From Pempheris klunzingeri (Eukaryota > Chordata > Actinopteri > Acropomatiformes > Pempheridae): a stretch of 64,000 nt of DNA. How positions within the stretch are numbered: position 1 is the first letter of the stretch; each line of letters opens with the position of its first letter. The DNA is taken from positions 1,933,501 through 1,997,500 of the forward strand of contig NC_092030.1 of NCBI RefSeq assembly GCF_042242105.1, read 5' to 3'. Position numbers and translations under genes: made by a program. The notes below the pieces were generated by a model. The model did not search any database, was not told where the DNA came from, and saw only the letters and a program-made list of their open reading frames with translations. Shown one piece after another: positions 11,140 through 23,400 of the stretch.

Positions 11140-12159
11140 ACCATTAATGGCTCAGAGGTTGAGTGAAGTCAGCGTTCAACAACGCAGCATTAGGATGGCT
11201 TTGTTGTAAATATCTGCTGTGAATCAGACTCTGTGTAAGCCAGGGAAGTCTTTCTGGTTTATCCAGGTACTTGAGGGGCACCCCTAACTGAATGACTGCC
11301 AATACTACCAGCCAATTCTATGACTGCATTGCCAAAAGTGTTTGGTTAATGTGCATATCATCCTAATGGAGACAAAAATGTAATATGATGTGATTTTTGA
11401 ATGTTCTGCATCGCTGGCAGTGACTTGATAATATGCATCTCCAAGTTGGTTGGCTGCATCTGGATTGTGGACCGGCAGATACGGGTGTTACCGCAACCAC
11501 GTCAGCGCGACTATCGCAGCCTGTTTGGTCAGTTAAACTGATGCACTTAAGTAACGTGTGACTATGCAGATTCACAATGACTTGGAAAAACACTGCTTTT
11601 CTTGCTTGTGTGAAAATAATGAATAATTTTACCACTTTTTGTACAAATCTCAGCCTTTCTCCATGCATCCATGTGAACTGACAGGACAAACCTGACTGTC
11701 GCAATATTAGCTCCTCCACTGGCAGAGTTTGATTGAAGAAATAAAAGGAATCCCTTGGTCATAAAAAGAAGCCAAACCAATGGTGTAAAGAGTGGTTATA
11801 GTTCATGTTGAATGTAAAGTGGCCCCGGCTATGAATGTTAAATTATCCACTAAAGATAACAGTGGTAATCAGGCTGAGAGTCAGTGGGTGAAGAGCTCCA
11901 CGCACACCTCAAAGCATTTCACATTCTTCAGTTCATTTGTTAAAATCAGAGTCTGTTTGATTAAAAGATAATATTTTAAGATGAAAATGAAGTTAACATG
12001 TACAGTATGTGATTCAGTTCATGTTTGTCAAGTATTTTGAAAAGGGAATATACTTATTTGGTTCTCTATTTCAATTATTTCTTTCTTGTGAATCTTTAAA
12101 TGAACCATCGCTTGTTGACAGTCCAGTCAAAGATATTCCAACTCAGTGGAGAGGCCAAA

Positions 12160-12191
<32 letters not shown>

Positions 12192-14280
12192 GAGCGTTAG
12201 AGTCAGTTATGAAGACTAAATAATATCTTCTGCTTGTAGAAAAAGATAGTTTTATGCCTCTGTGCTGGTGACAGCTGTGGCCGGGGACATTACGTGTTCT
12301 GGTTGTGCTCCTGTCTGCCCCATCCATGTGAACTTGATATCTCAGGAAAGCCTTCAAATTTGGCCCAAATGTCCACTTGGACTCATCGGATTTTGGTGCT
12401 CAGAGCTCACAAAACACATTTTTGGCCATAACCCAAAAGTTCATACACTAATTTCAACAACACATTCCGCAAATGTGTAAAATAATGAAGTGATGACATT
12501 TTATACCCCAAAGGTCAAAGAGGCATCATCATTTTTCTGTAAAAACACTTTTCAGTGTCATAATCCAGGAACAGAGGACTGTGATATTTCACGTTTGGTT
12601 GATACTGAATTGGTGGCACTAATCTTGGATCTGGACAGACGTGGAACCAGTAATTCTAGTTTCTGTTCCTGCTAGTTCCTGAAGTTCCTGTGAGTCCATG
12701 AGGGGTCCTGACCCTCGGGCCCAAAATGGCTGCTTCAGAGTGGTAACTGTATCCAGGCCATTTGCTTTCTTGACGCTCTATTTGCTGAGCGAGCAATGGT
12801 CCTGCTGGTCATGAATAGTAAAAGTGAGGGGGGGGGCTGAAGCTCATGTGACAGATCCAGCCAACTGTAAAATTCATTCAGTTTGCCTGCTTAAGAGACC
12901 AAATAGACACCATCAGCTCCTCCTGGAATACCTCGTTTTAAGGTGTGGCACATGACGACACTGTCTTGACAGGTTCGCCTCTCCTCCGGCTTGTCTCTGG
13001 GCTGTTTGAGCAACCTCCACCCTTTTTCTTTTGACGTGTGTTGTGCAGCTGAGAACTGGTTTGGTGAAAGGGTTACCTCGGTGGGAAAATACTCAAGACG
13101 CTGGAAGAGTCAGTACTTTGGTGCAGCCTGCATCAAAATTTCCAAAAATGTAATTTCAGCATTTTGAAATCATGACCCCAGTGAATTCTCACATGCACAT
13201 CAACATATGAACCATGTAAAAGTGTAATATGATGTCAGGTTTATACTTCTCTCTGCTCATACAAGCTAACGCCTACATGTCATTTACATTGTCTGTCAAT
13301 CTGTCAGTAATGCAGTCTGCCACTTACTCCCTCTGCCCTCCTTGAGATGAAGGATTTTTAACTGAAAAATCCTCCAAAGGGACTGAGGCTATGGAAAATA
13401 AAAGAATCGTCTTCTCTAATTTGTTCCGTGACAAAATGTCAGTCAGGATACTTGTCATAACATTCACCATTTAATCCGTGTGGTGTTGTTTCTCTGCTCC
13501 TGTGATGAGTCTGTCCAAGCCGGATGCAGACTTATTGCTTAGCAGCCCCCGGCCCCCCGTCTTTCTGCAGAAGTGAGTCAGCTGTGCCCTTTTGCAGACT
13601 TGGCTCTGGCGCTGTTCACTGAAGGAGGGGGTGGATGAGACATCTATTCACATTATAGACTGCTTACTGCTGAAGTGTTACTGAGTTAATCTGCTAACTC
13701 TTTGCCCTACATGTTGTGGGCATGACCCCGTCATCTAAGACGAGTATGAATTAAGTGCCGTGTTTTGGGTGCAAATTGCCTTTCCCACATGGCAGGCCAA
13801 CACGCCAGTGTTTATTGCTCCCATCCTCTTTGTTTGTAAGTGTTTAAAAGACACATGGCTACCAGCAGTGACCTCTTCAACCAAAGTGACTCCGTGTTTT
13901 CATTAAATAGAGGTTGGAAGAATGTCATTTAAATATGCAAGCTTAAATATGTTGGTACTCATCATATGACCCCTTAAACTGAACCTTGTTGCATCAGGCT
14001 GGGAACCAGTGCCCTACACTACTATCATGCCAGACACATGGAGCATATTTATGAAGCTGTCTGCACAGCATGAGAAAACTGAAATGGGCCCGACAGTCAT
14101 CTCAGCAATATTACAGAAAATTGAGCTTCTGCCTTGAGTGTCTTTAAAATATCACTTCAACATGCAGCTTCATGTTTGTCCTGCCAAGCTCCAGGATGTT
14201 CTACACACATTTTATGTCACATTCATGTCCCACAGGAAAATCTCTCCTGCTCAAGTTGTTTTGGGACTTTTCCTTTACGG
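11140..14280. other. Intergenic region between rnf170 and hook3
   Basis: No exon with plausible splice sites and recognisable protein was found. It contains an ATT repeat at about 12162-12190 and scattered short open frames with no homology that I recognise. Part of it may be an extended rnf170 3'UTR. Confidence 0.5.
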
Positions 14281-14463
14281 GCCCTACAGTCTCCGCCCAC
14301 CCAGCCCTCCTCCGGCAGACGCCGGACTGGCGAATCAGCGCACCCGGCCATCGGCCGACGGATTGAGAGACACCCAGAGAGCGAGAGGTCTCGGGAGTAC
14401 ATGAAGCCGACTGCTGACTTCAGGCTCTGTTCACCACGTAAAGTCGGTCTACGTTAGCCAACG
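14281..14463 (+). promoter_or_regulatory. hook3 promoter and 5'UTR
   Basis: A GC- and CpG-rich block (CTCCGCCCAC box, GCCGGACTGGCGAATCAGCG, GGCCATCGGCCGACGG) directly precedes the hook3 ATG. Intron 1 begins with another CpG-rich stretch carrying GCTAGC/GCTAAC words at 14585-14645. The combination looks like a CpG-island promoter without TATA. Confidence 0.5.
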
Positions 14464-17400
14464 ATGAGTACATCAGAGTCCCTGGATCGCATGGAACTGT
14501 GTGAAAGCCTCCTGACATGGGTAGGTCATCAAACGGGAAGTTTTTGGGTGTGTTTTCACTGACAGACAGCTCTCCGGCGCCGGCGATGCTAGCTAGCATA
14601 CGCGGCTAACGCTAGCTCGGTGAGCTAGCTGTGCTAACGTTAGCAGTCTGGAGGAAAATGACACGGGCTCACGTTGGTTACGTACACAGGCCAGCTGTTT
14701 GCTGCTTTAGCTGCTGGTGTGTTGTTTGCTTGCCACCAGAAAACCATCCAGCTACCCGGTCGGGGCTGTAATGTTGGTTCAAGCTGTGTGCAGTCGGGTG
14801 TTTAGCCAGCTCGGTTCTCCTAATGCCCTGTCGGTGCTGGTGGGGGATCAAACGGCAGAGACGGTGGCCTTGTTGTGGCTCAACGCTTTTTCAGCGAGGG
14901 CTTTTCCTCTGGATCGAGTGTACAGCGTCTGTCTGTCTGTCTGTCTGTCATGTCCGCTCTCCCTTCCCCATCCCTCCGTCTGTCTCTCATAGCTTCCCAG
15001 GCCTGCAAATATAACGATAATGTTTCCCTAAATCTTTCCAGCCGAAGCCTGAACACGGATATCTGACTGCAGGATCACATGTTTACACTGCTGAATGCAG
15101 CTTTGTGGCTTAACTGCAGCTCCCACCAACATTCAATCTAAAGCATGTTGATGTCTGAGAATAAAATGCAGTTGTTAGATAGTGATATCCATGCTGCATA
15201 TCCATGAGCATTTACAGTTCAGCTCACACATATTAACATTAAGAGACTAATAAATACAGCAAAAGCCCAGAATCTCATAACTGTAATGTGGATTTTTAGA
15301 CAGTGAATGTAACTGGAAGCCCATGTTTGATGCTTCAGCCTGTCTGACTGCTCAGATGTGTAAATGATGAATGGCTGGCTGAGATGACTGATACCTGTCA
15401 GTGTTGTTGCAGTGAAAACATGCATGTGTTGCTGGTTATAGTAGAGCAAGCTTCTGTACATGTCATGTAATCATCGTGCTTGAAATCAATGTGCTGATTC
15501 CCTTTTTGCAAAGTTTAGCATTAAGCCTGTCAGAGCTTGTGTGTTTAACGTCAACCTCTGGGGGGGAAGAAGTGTCTCGGGTGCCTTTTGAAGGAAAAGA
15601 GAAGGATGAAATGATTGTATGGAACTAAATGTATTCAGGGGCTTGGTAAATCACAGCCAGTCTGCGGCCTGTACCAGTCCGTGCATCACCTCCTCTCCCA
15701 GCTTTGCTCATGACATCCCAGAAAGGCCTTTCTTCATGTTCCCAGTAAGGCTGTGGCTGGCAAACAAACATTCCTCACATACCTGTTAACTGTGAAGTCA
15801 CAACGCTGAGTGTGACTAAAATGTGTTAGACCGTCCCTCTTACGAAATAGCTGTGGAGCTATAGAGGCACTGTCTCTACTTCAGGTCAGTTAGGTCAAGA
15901 GACTGCTGAAAAGCTCCTATAAGGCGGTGGATTAATATAACCTGGTGTCAGCCCAGTGCCAGTTAATCTTTGATGTGCCTTTAGAGATTATTAGCCTTTT
16001 TTTTCCTACCAGATTGTCTAAAAAGATAATGAAATGCATGACGAAATAATATCTGATGACAGTGTAGTCGCTGCACAAAAGTTGTACAGTTTTCCCTTTT
16101 TTTACCCACATAATTATCTTTGTGCTCAGACAAGACAGTGATTTATTTTAATTTAGCATAGCTCATGATGGAGCCTCAGTTGCATGAGTTATACAGTGAT
16201 CTATACAAATGTGCTCTATAGCTCTATTGTATGGAGAAAAAATGACTGACAGAACATAACTAGATGTATACTGTGTGTAGCAGCACTATTTAAAATGAGT
16301 AATGTCTGACATTTATGTCATGCTTCACTTGGAAATGATGCACTGGGCTGGGTGTCACCAAAACTACTAGGCTGCATTGTGTCTTGGTTATTTTTGCAGC
16401 ACAGATTTTTGCAGCTTAATCCGGCAACACATCACTGTCAAAGTCGTACACAGTTGGCATGTGTGGCACTGGCACGCTGTTCTTTCTTTTCTGGAGAAAC
16501 CTAGACTGTATATAAAGATGGATGACACGTCTCCGCGTCCTATCCTGCATACGGATGCTGCCATATTGCACTAACAACGTCATCTGGAGCCAGTGATCAG
16601 GTCTGTAGCCGCAGCATTGAGGTCCTGCACATACATCTGCTGGACTCAGTCAGGGGTTGGGATCAGCTGTCAGTCTGACCTTTATATAGCATCAGATAAC
16701 TTACTAAAATCAAAACTATCACAATCTGAGCATACCCCAGTGTGATAAGAACTACACAAAATGACGGAAACCATTTTTGGGAAAATGTATTTAACGTGTA
16801 GGGGGCAGGGATTGTGACCAACACTGCAGCTAGCAGAAAGGGGTTGACGAGGTGTTTTAGGCAGCTGTCATGTCATCCGTCTTTATATTATTACAATCTG
16901 TGGCAGAAACAAATCTAATATGACTGTCTATTGCAGCCTGAAGTGGGCATTTGGGTGCCTGAGAGAAAAATAGTTTGGAGCGTTGAGTATCCTCCTCACA
17001 CTGCTCACTTTCATAATGAGTTAGTGTGATGCTTTTGCAGCCTATTTTTTTTTTAGTCCTAGTCATGCGACACAAGCTTTTTTCCACAGCTAGACTGCCT
17101 CCTTTCTAAATTGTTTCTCTTGTAGGTGTGGATTTCCTTTTCGGCCTCTGTAAGAGTTGTGTAAGTCCATGCTTACTTGGCGCACTTGAGCCAGTATTGT
17201 CAAGTATATGATTGTTGGTTGGGTTATTTCTTGAGATCTGTTTTAAAAATAAATCAGCGCATACTAGCTTCTAATAAATTAGAAAGCCAGGTTGCTTTAA
17301 GGGCTTCCAGTGTTTATTTTCTGTGTAATTGTGCTGCCATCGGTGACTCAGAAAGTTGAGGGTATCGCAGGAAATGCACCTCTAGGGTCCATTGTACAAA

Positions 17401-20400
17401 CTTTTTAGGTGTCATACAGTCATGATATTCTCATTTTTCAGTGCAGGCCTCAGTCATGGTGGACAATTCCCATTTAAGTGAGCGAGTCTCTTTCAGACTT
17501 TAATTTGAGTTAAAGTTCAGCATATTGATACAGGTGATGTGATCCAAGCGGACAGATTGTCATCTGGTTGGACAGTGGAACAGGAGCAAATCGTGATAAA
17601 CTACAACATCAGAACTCCTCAGTTCACACAAAGCTTTGCTTCTACGTTAATTGATTTTTAATCATCACATCGCAGGTCACACACATAGATTGGACACTAA
17701 CTGGACCTCAGAGACTGTGCAGAGAAATAACACGAGATGGAGGAACATTCAGTCCCTTCATGTTAATGTGTACTCAACTGAGAAATGATATGAAAGCAAT
17801 TAACTCAAGGCACCATGAAGCTGCATACTGAGGCTAAAAAATGAGACAAGTCTGAAGCATTAAAGTAGTACCTGTGCAAATACTTCTTGGTGAAGGTAAA
17901 AACTCAATAGTGCAGATTTCTTAGGACCAACATTTAGATGAAGGGCTTTGCTGTAGAACTTTAAAGGAAATAAAATGAAGCAGCTCTGAGCAGCATAACA
18001 GCTGTTTTGTGCAGCAATGAAGAGAATAAATAAATATACACATAGAAGCAATGGGTTGCTGACCTCCTAATACACTGTGGTCCATTCTTCAAGGTTCAGA
18101 GATTAATGTGATCATGATGAGCTGATTTGGGAGGTGATGGAGGGGGCATGGCTCTGCCTGGAGCTATCTGTGAAGAGTTCTGATGTTACATCTGAAATCA
18201 GCTAGTGTGGACAGCTCCTATTAATCCATTTACACCGTGGACCAAAAGCCGTTGGCCTTCAGCCCAGGAACAACAGCTCAGAGATTTAGCACAAGGACTA
18301 AACTTTGCACCATTTCCACAAAGAGACATTGGCGTCAGTCTGAGCTCTGTATTCACCAAATTATCACAATAGGAAGCTTGACTCAGCAGGCAAACTGTCA
18401 ATAGACACACGTTTCAGTAAATATCTGTTAGGTTGGAGTTCACAAAACATTTATACTTATACACTGTAGATGGATGTCCCAAAAATATTTCTATCATAAC
18501 GTTGATTTCAGCAAAACTTTCAGTCCTCAACAATCTACTGGGGGGTGATAACCTGTCGCCAGCTGTCTGTTATTTTTCTTCATAACCAAAATAAGTGAGT
18601 TTTATAAATCTAAGACCGTATCAGCATTCAAGACATAAAGGGTGAAATAATTATCCTCTAGAAGCACAGCCTATGTTCCAGCAGTAGGTGAATGGGCCTC
18701 CGTTCACTGTTGGCTGATGCCTGCACCGTGTCCCACATGGCATGAAGACAATCACATGCACATACATTCTGTTAAAAGGCTTTGTGATCCAGTGGTCACA
18801 TGTGGCCAAACATGTGGAGCTCGTGTGTCCGTGGAAACAATAGCCACAGAGCTCTGCGAAAAGGAAATAGAGTACTTTAGTTTACAAAATCCAACAGATT
18901 TGGATGTGTTGGACCTCAAATGGATGGTAGATGGAAGGTGACTGATCTAATACCTCAAAATATGACTCCAAGTGATGTGACTACACGATGATCATCCATT
19001 GATGAGCTTTGTTGTCAGATTTTAGCAGCCTGTGCTGAACTGCATGTCATGTGTGGTGAAATGTGTCTTTCAAGGCCTTTGTGGGTAGCCTCTGTGCTTG
19101 TGTTGGTCTTTCCTTTTTCCTGCAAAGGGAAATGATGCGGACCAAATGCTGCTGTGGTTTAGATCTCTCACCAGCTTGAGAACAATAGCCTTGTGTGCGC
19201 TACTATTTCTGCCACAGTGCTCAGTTAATTTCAATTAATTTCAGCGCTGTGCCTCACCGAGAGAGAAGTGACGTGTCTTGTTGCATTATTCTAAGCGGTG
19301 CGATGTGTAATTCTGTGCTCCAGGGTGCCACTTTCTTGTGAATTACATGTTTGAAGTGCAGCATTTTTTTTTGACCTGCTTGAAACTTTTAATTTAATGC
19401 AACTTGAATTGACACCAGGGGTTTTAATCACTACCACATCCATGCTAATATGTGCCATTATTTGTGTTCTGCTCATGTAAACCCAGGAAGTCAGCACCTA
19501 ACGCGCTCTATAAGATCGTGTACCATCACAGGAAAGAGTGTAATCTTGATTGTGCCGTAGTATAACTCTGATAATAAAGGAGGGAGCACTTAGTGGGTGA
19601 CTGAAGCGAGGGATGTTTCTCAGTCTGTCACCAGTAATAGGTGTTATGTAATCAGGGGTATTGTTTTGGTGCTGCGTTGGCTCTGGGCCAGCGTTTGCCT
19701 TTAGCTACAACTGATGCACACAGGAGCCACCGAAATGGTGCACGGCTGCCTTACAACACCGAGAGCTAGTTAGTAGGAATATAAATCATACAGACATTTT
19801 GAGATCATATGTGGGAGGACGTCTTCTGAAAACTGTCACACAGAAATTCATTCAGCAACAATGAGTTTAGAGGATGTTGTTTAACTGCTCGACAATTTCA
19901 GGATAAAAGCTAATTGTCCTTGTGAAGGTCGTGTCATTACAGTACGTGCTGTACAAAGGAGAAGTGCTTCACGTTGTGAATCTAAACTAAAATGGCAGTC
20001 ATTTTTAAAAAAAACATGCCAGTTATCTTGATTTATCATGTGATGGTGTGGATGTTGTCTTGAGTGTCATCTTGCCCTCCTGCCTGATGACGTGTGTCCT
20101 TTTCTGTGTACAGTGTAGAATGTCCTCTTGTTTACTGATGCTAATAGATGATATTTCAGGGCTCTTACAGGGTTTTCTGTGGCTTAATGAACTGCTGCTT
20201 CATGTCCCAGACCTCCCAGTTGGTTCTGAAGAATTCATAAATAAAATTATTCAAGCTGACTTGTCCTTTTAGACTTGTTTTATACTTGTTCAAAACAAAT
20301 TCTCACATTAGGCAACTGAGTAGTCACAGATGGTGTTGTCCTTGCATCATGTTTATTTTAAGAAAATTTGCTCTAGAGCCATTAGTTTTATGAGACGACG

Positions 20401-23400
20401 CCAAGTAAAATGTCATATTATTGCCAAACCAGCACTTGTAGCTGCTTTTTTTACAGTCACACGAACCATGAATGGGTTTTGTGTTGGAAACAATGACAAA
20501 CTGAAAATATATGTGAATATATTTAAGTCCGGCTGGAGTCTGACTTAAAACACAGTTCATTTCAACCCAGTTGCTTCATGTGTGTCCACGATAAACCATT
20601 CATGAGGGATTTACCCCGTGTTCCTGCTTGATAGGCGTTCTGTCAAACTATTCAGCCATGTTGAATCTCTTATTTCTTGCCTTCTGCTGTTGGCAAAACA
20701 AGAGCCGGAGAGCTGCACGTTGTGCCACGTAATGAAAAGTGAGACAGACAGACAGAGTGACGTGCAGGCAGAACTCCAACATTCCTCCACTGAACTTCCC
20801 CTCTTCCTTTGGCACAAGAACTGTTGGCATGTAGACTGAAAACTATTCACGTCCGTCTGGACTTCCAGCCTGGAGGAGAAGTGGTAGAGGTGAACACATT
20901 ACAGTGCAAGTGCACTTAATAAACTGGTAACTCAGTGTGAGTGCATAGTTTTATTGTGCACCCAGAACTCAACGTCTGTGTGTGTGTGTGTGTGTGCGTG
21001 TGTGTGGTCCAGATCCAGACGTTCGGAGTGGAGGCTCAATGCAAGACAGTAGAGGACCTGACGAGTGGTGTCGTCATGGCCCAAGCTCTGCAGAAAATGT
21101 AAGTTATCATCCTTAAGAATGGAGTAAATATTAGGAAACACATTATTCATCATCAGTTGCATTTTTTTAAATGTTTTTATTCTTAAAAGTGACCTTTTTT
21201 CTTAGTTGGTGGTGGTGGTGGTGTGTTTTGGCATTCCTGTCAGAGATGAGCCTAATACACACTTTTATTCCCTATTCTCCTGTCTGTCTGAATTCTCTAG
21301 AGATATAGTGTATTTCAATGATGCTTGGATTAGTAGAATCAAGCCAGAGGTTGGGGACAACTGGAGGTTAAAGGTAAGTACCAGCTCTACTTTATTTTAT
21401 TGGTAGATGTGAGGCCAGTTTTTATTCCTCATTAGGCTGCATGACATAGAATTATATCTTAATCCAGAAATGATAAATGTATGCTGGCACTGTATGTTCC
21501 TAGTGACTTAGGTGATCCCACCACGACTTTGTTACACTATAAAATACATATTTATTTGATATTAGGCAGAGATTAGACTTTGAAAGTCATCTATGTACTT
21601 AAACTCTGCTTCAAAATAGCCTGTGTTACTTCTCGGGAATCCTCTCTTGTTTCAGATCAGCAATCTAAAGAAGATCCTAAAAGGCATCCTAGACTATAAC
21701 CAGGAGGTAAGTAATAATTATGACAGTAGATAAACAGTAGAAATATGAAGACTTGACCCTGCATCCTCATTATATAAGCAGTGGTGTTGCTGGTACTTCA
21801 TCTCTTTAGCACAACATGGGCCACGACAATCAAGTCTTCATATAATGAGATATTAAAAACATTAAAACGCCTTTCTCCCCTGTCTAGATCCTTGGCCAGC
21901 ACATCAACGACTTCACATTACCAGATGTTAACCTCATTGGAGAACACTCTGATGCAGCAGAACTGGGGAGGATGCTACAACTTATCCTGGGTTGTGCCGT
22001 CAACTGTGAACAGAAACAAGGTGCATATCCAAGAGTGTGTGTGTGTGTGATATGTAATTTCATTCTGCCAAACAATGCTCGGTGCTTGTGTGATCACGTT
22101 GCATTAACCGCTGACTCAGAAGCTGAGATGTGCCTCATAACGTTGTCTGTTTCTCCGTGTTCTCCAGAATACATCCAGACCATAATGATGATGGAGGAGT
22201 CGGTGCAGCACGTCGTCATGACAGCCATCCAAGAGGTGAACTACCGTGCTGTTTAGACCTCAGTCCTATTAATTGCAGAAAGTAATTGATTAATAATGAG
22301 AGTAAAGGGTGACCAACGACCTTGTTCCAACCATGAACCTGTTGCTGTGTGTCTCTGTAGCTGATGAGTAAAGAGACTCCAGTGACGGGAGGAAACGACT
22401 CGTACGTGGATCTCGACAGACAGGTATGGAGACGGTCACTATTGTGCCTTTTGTCTGTACCATCAACGGGGTGGTCAATTAATCATGAGCAGGGTTTTTA
22501 TTTGTTGTTTCCGTCTGTTCTCAGCTGAAGAAGACGGCAGAGGAGCTGAATGATGCTTTGGCTACCAAGGAAGAAATCGCCCAGAGGTGTCGTGAGCTTG
22601 ACATGCAGGTTGGTTTCCTACAGATGTGATCCAGCATGTTTAAGGCTTTTTTCACTGCTGGTTTTGTGCACAGCAACTGTGTTCTGGTACTTTTATTCTG
22701 CGTATAAATGACCTAACCTAAAAGACACAACACCACCGGTGGATATGGCGAGGCTGTAGAGGTCAGTTCAGTTATTATAGAGGCATTTAACTATTATAAA
22801 CGTGAGATTGTATGTGCAGTAACTTAGCTAACAGTTCATTTGGTTGAATATATATGTAAAGTATACTGGATAAAAATACCATGGCATGAACATGGTAATC
22901 CCTTTTCCACCTAATTTAAAGTTTTATTCTTCTTCTGCCATATTTTGTAGCTCTTACTATCTAACTGACTGACTTCATACTTTTATTCTTTGGTTACACT
23001 TTAAAAGCAGCTCCCTTTTTTCCATAATGACACTGTAATTACACCTCTGCTACCGTTGGACTTTTTCTATAAATCCTTAATTATTTCCTTTTCCTTCAAC
23101 ATTGGTTAACTGTAACAAGGAGAGAATAACACACTAACTGTATTTATCCTCCGTAGTTGATTATAATGAATGTAGTTATTTTAAATGTTGTTGTGGAAAA
23201 ATGGAGCTGAAATTTAAAGGGTTATCTGCTCTTCTGTTGTGTCTTCTCTTATTTCCTGACTATTTCAATACTGTGTGCCTTGCTTTAAAGGCCCTCCATG
23301 TCCAAGAGGAGCGTGATAGACTGAGGTTAGAGTTTAATGAGCTAGAGGAGAGGGTAAATCCAAATTTTCTTTTCTTTCTGTCTCTCTTTTTCTCTTCTGT

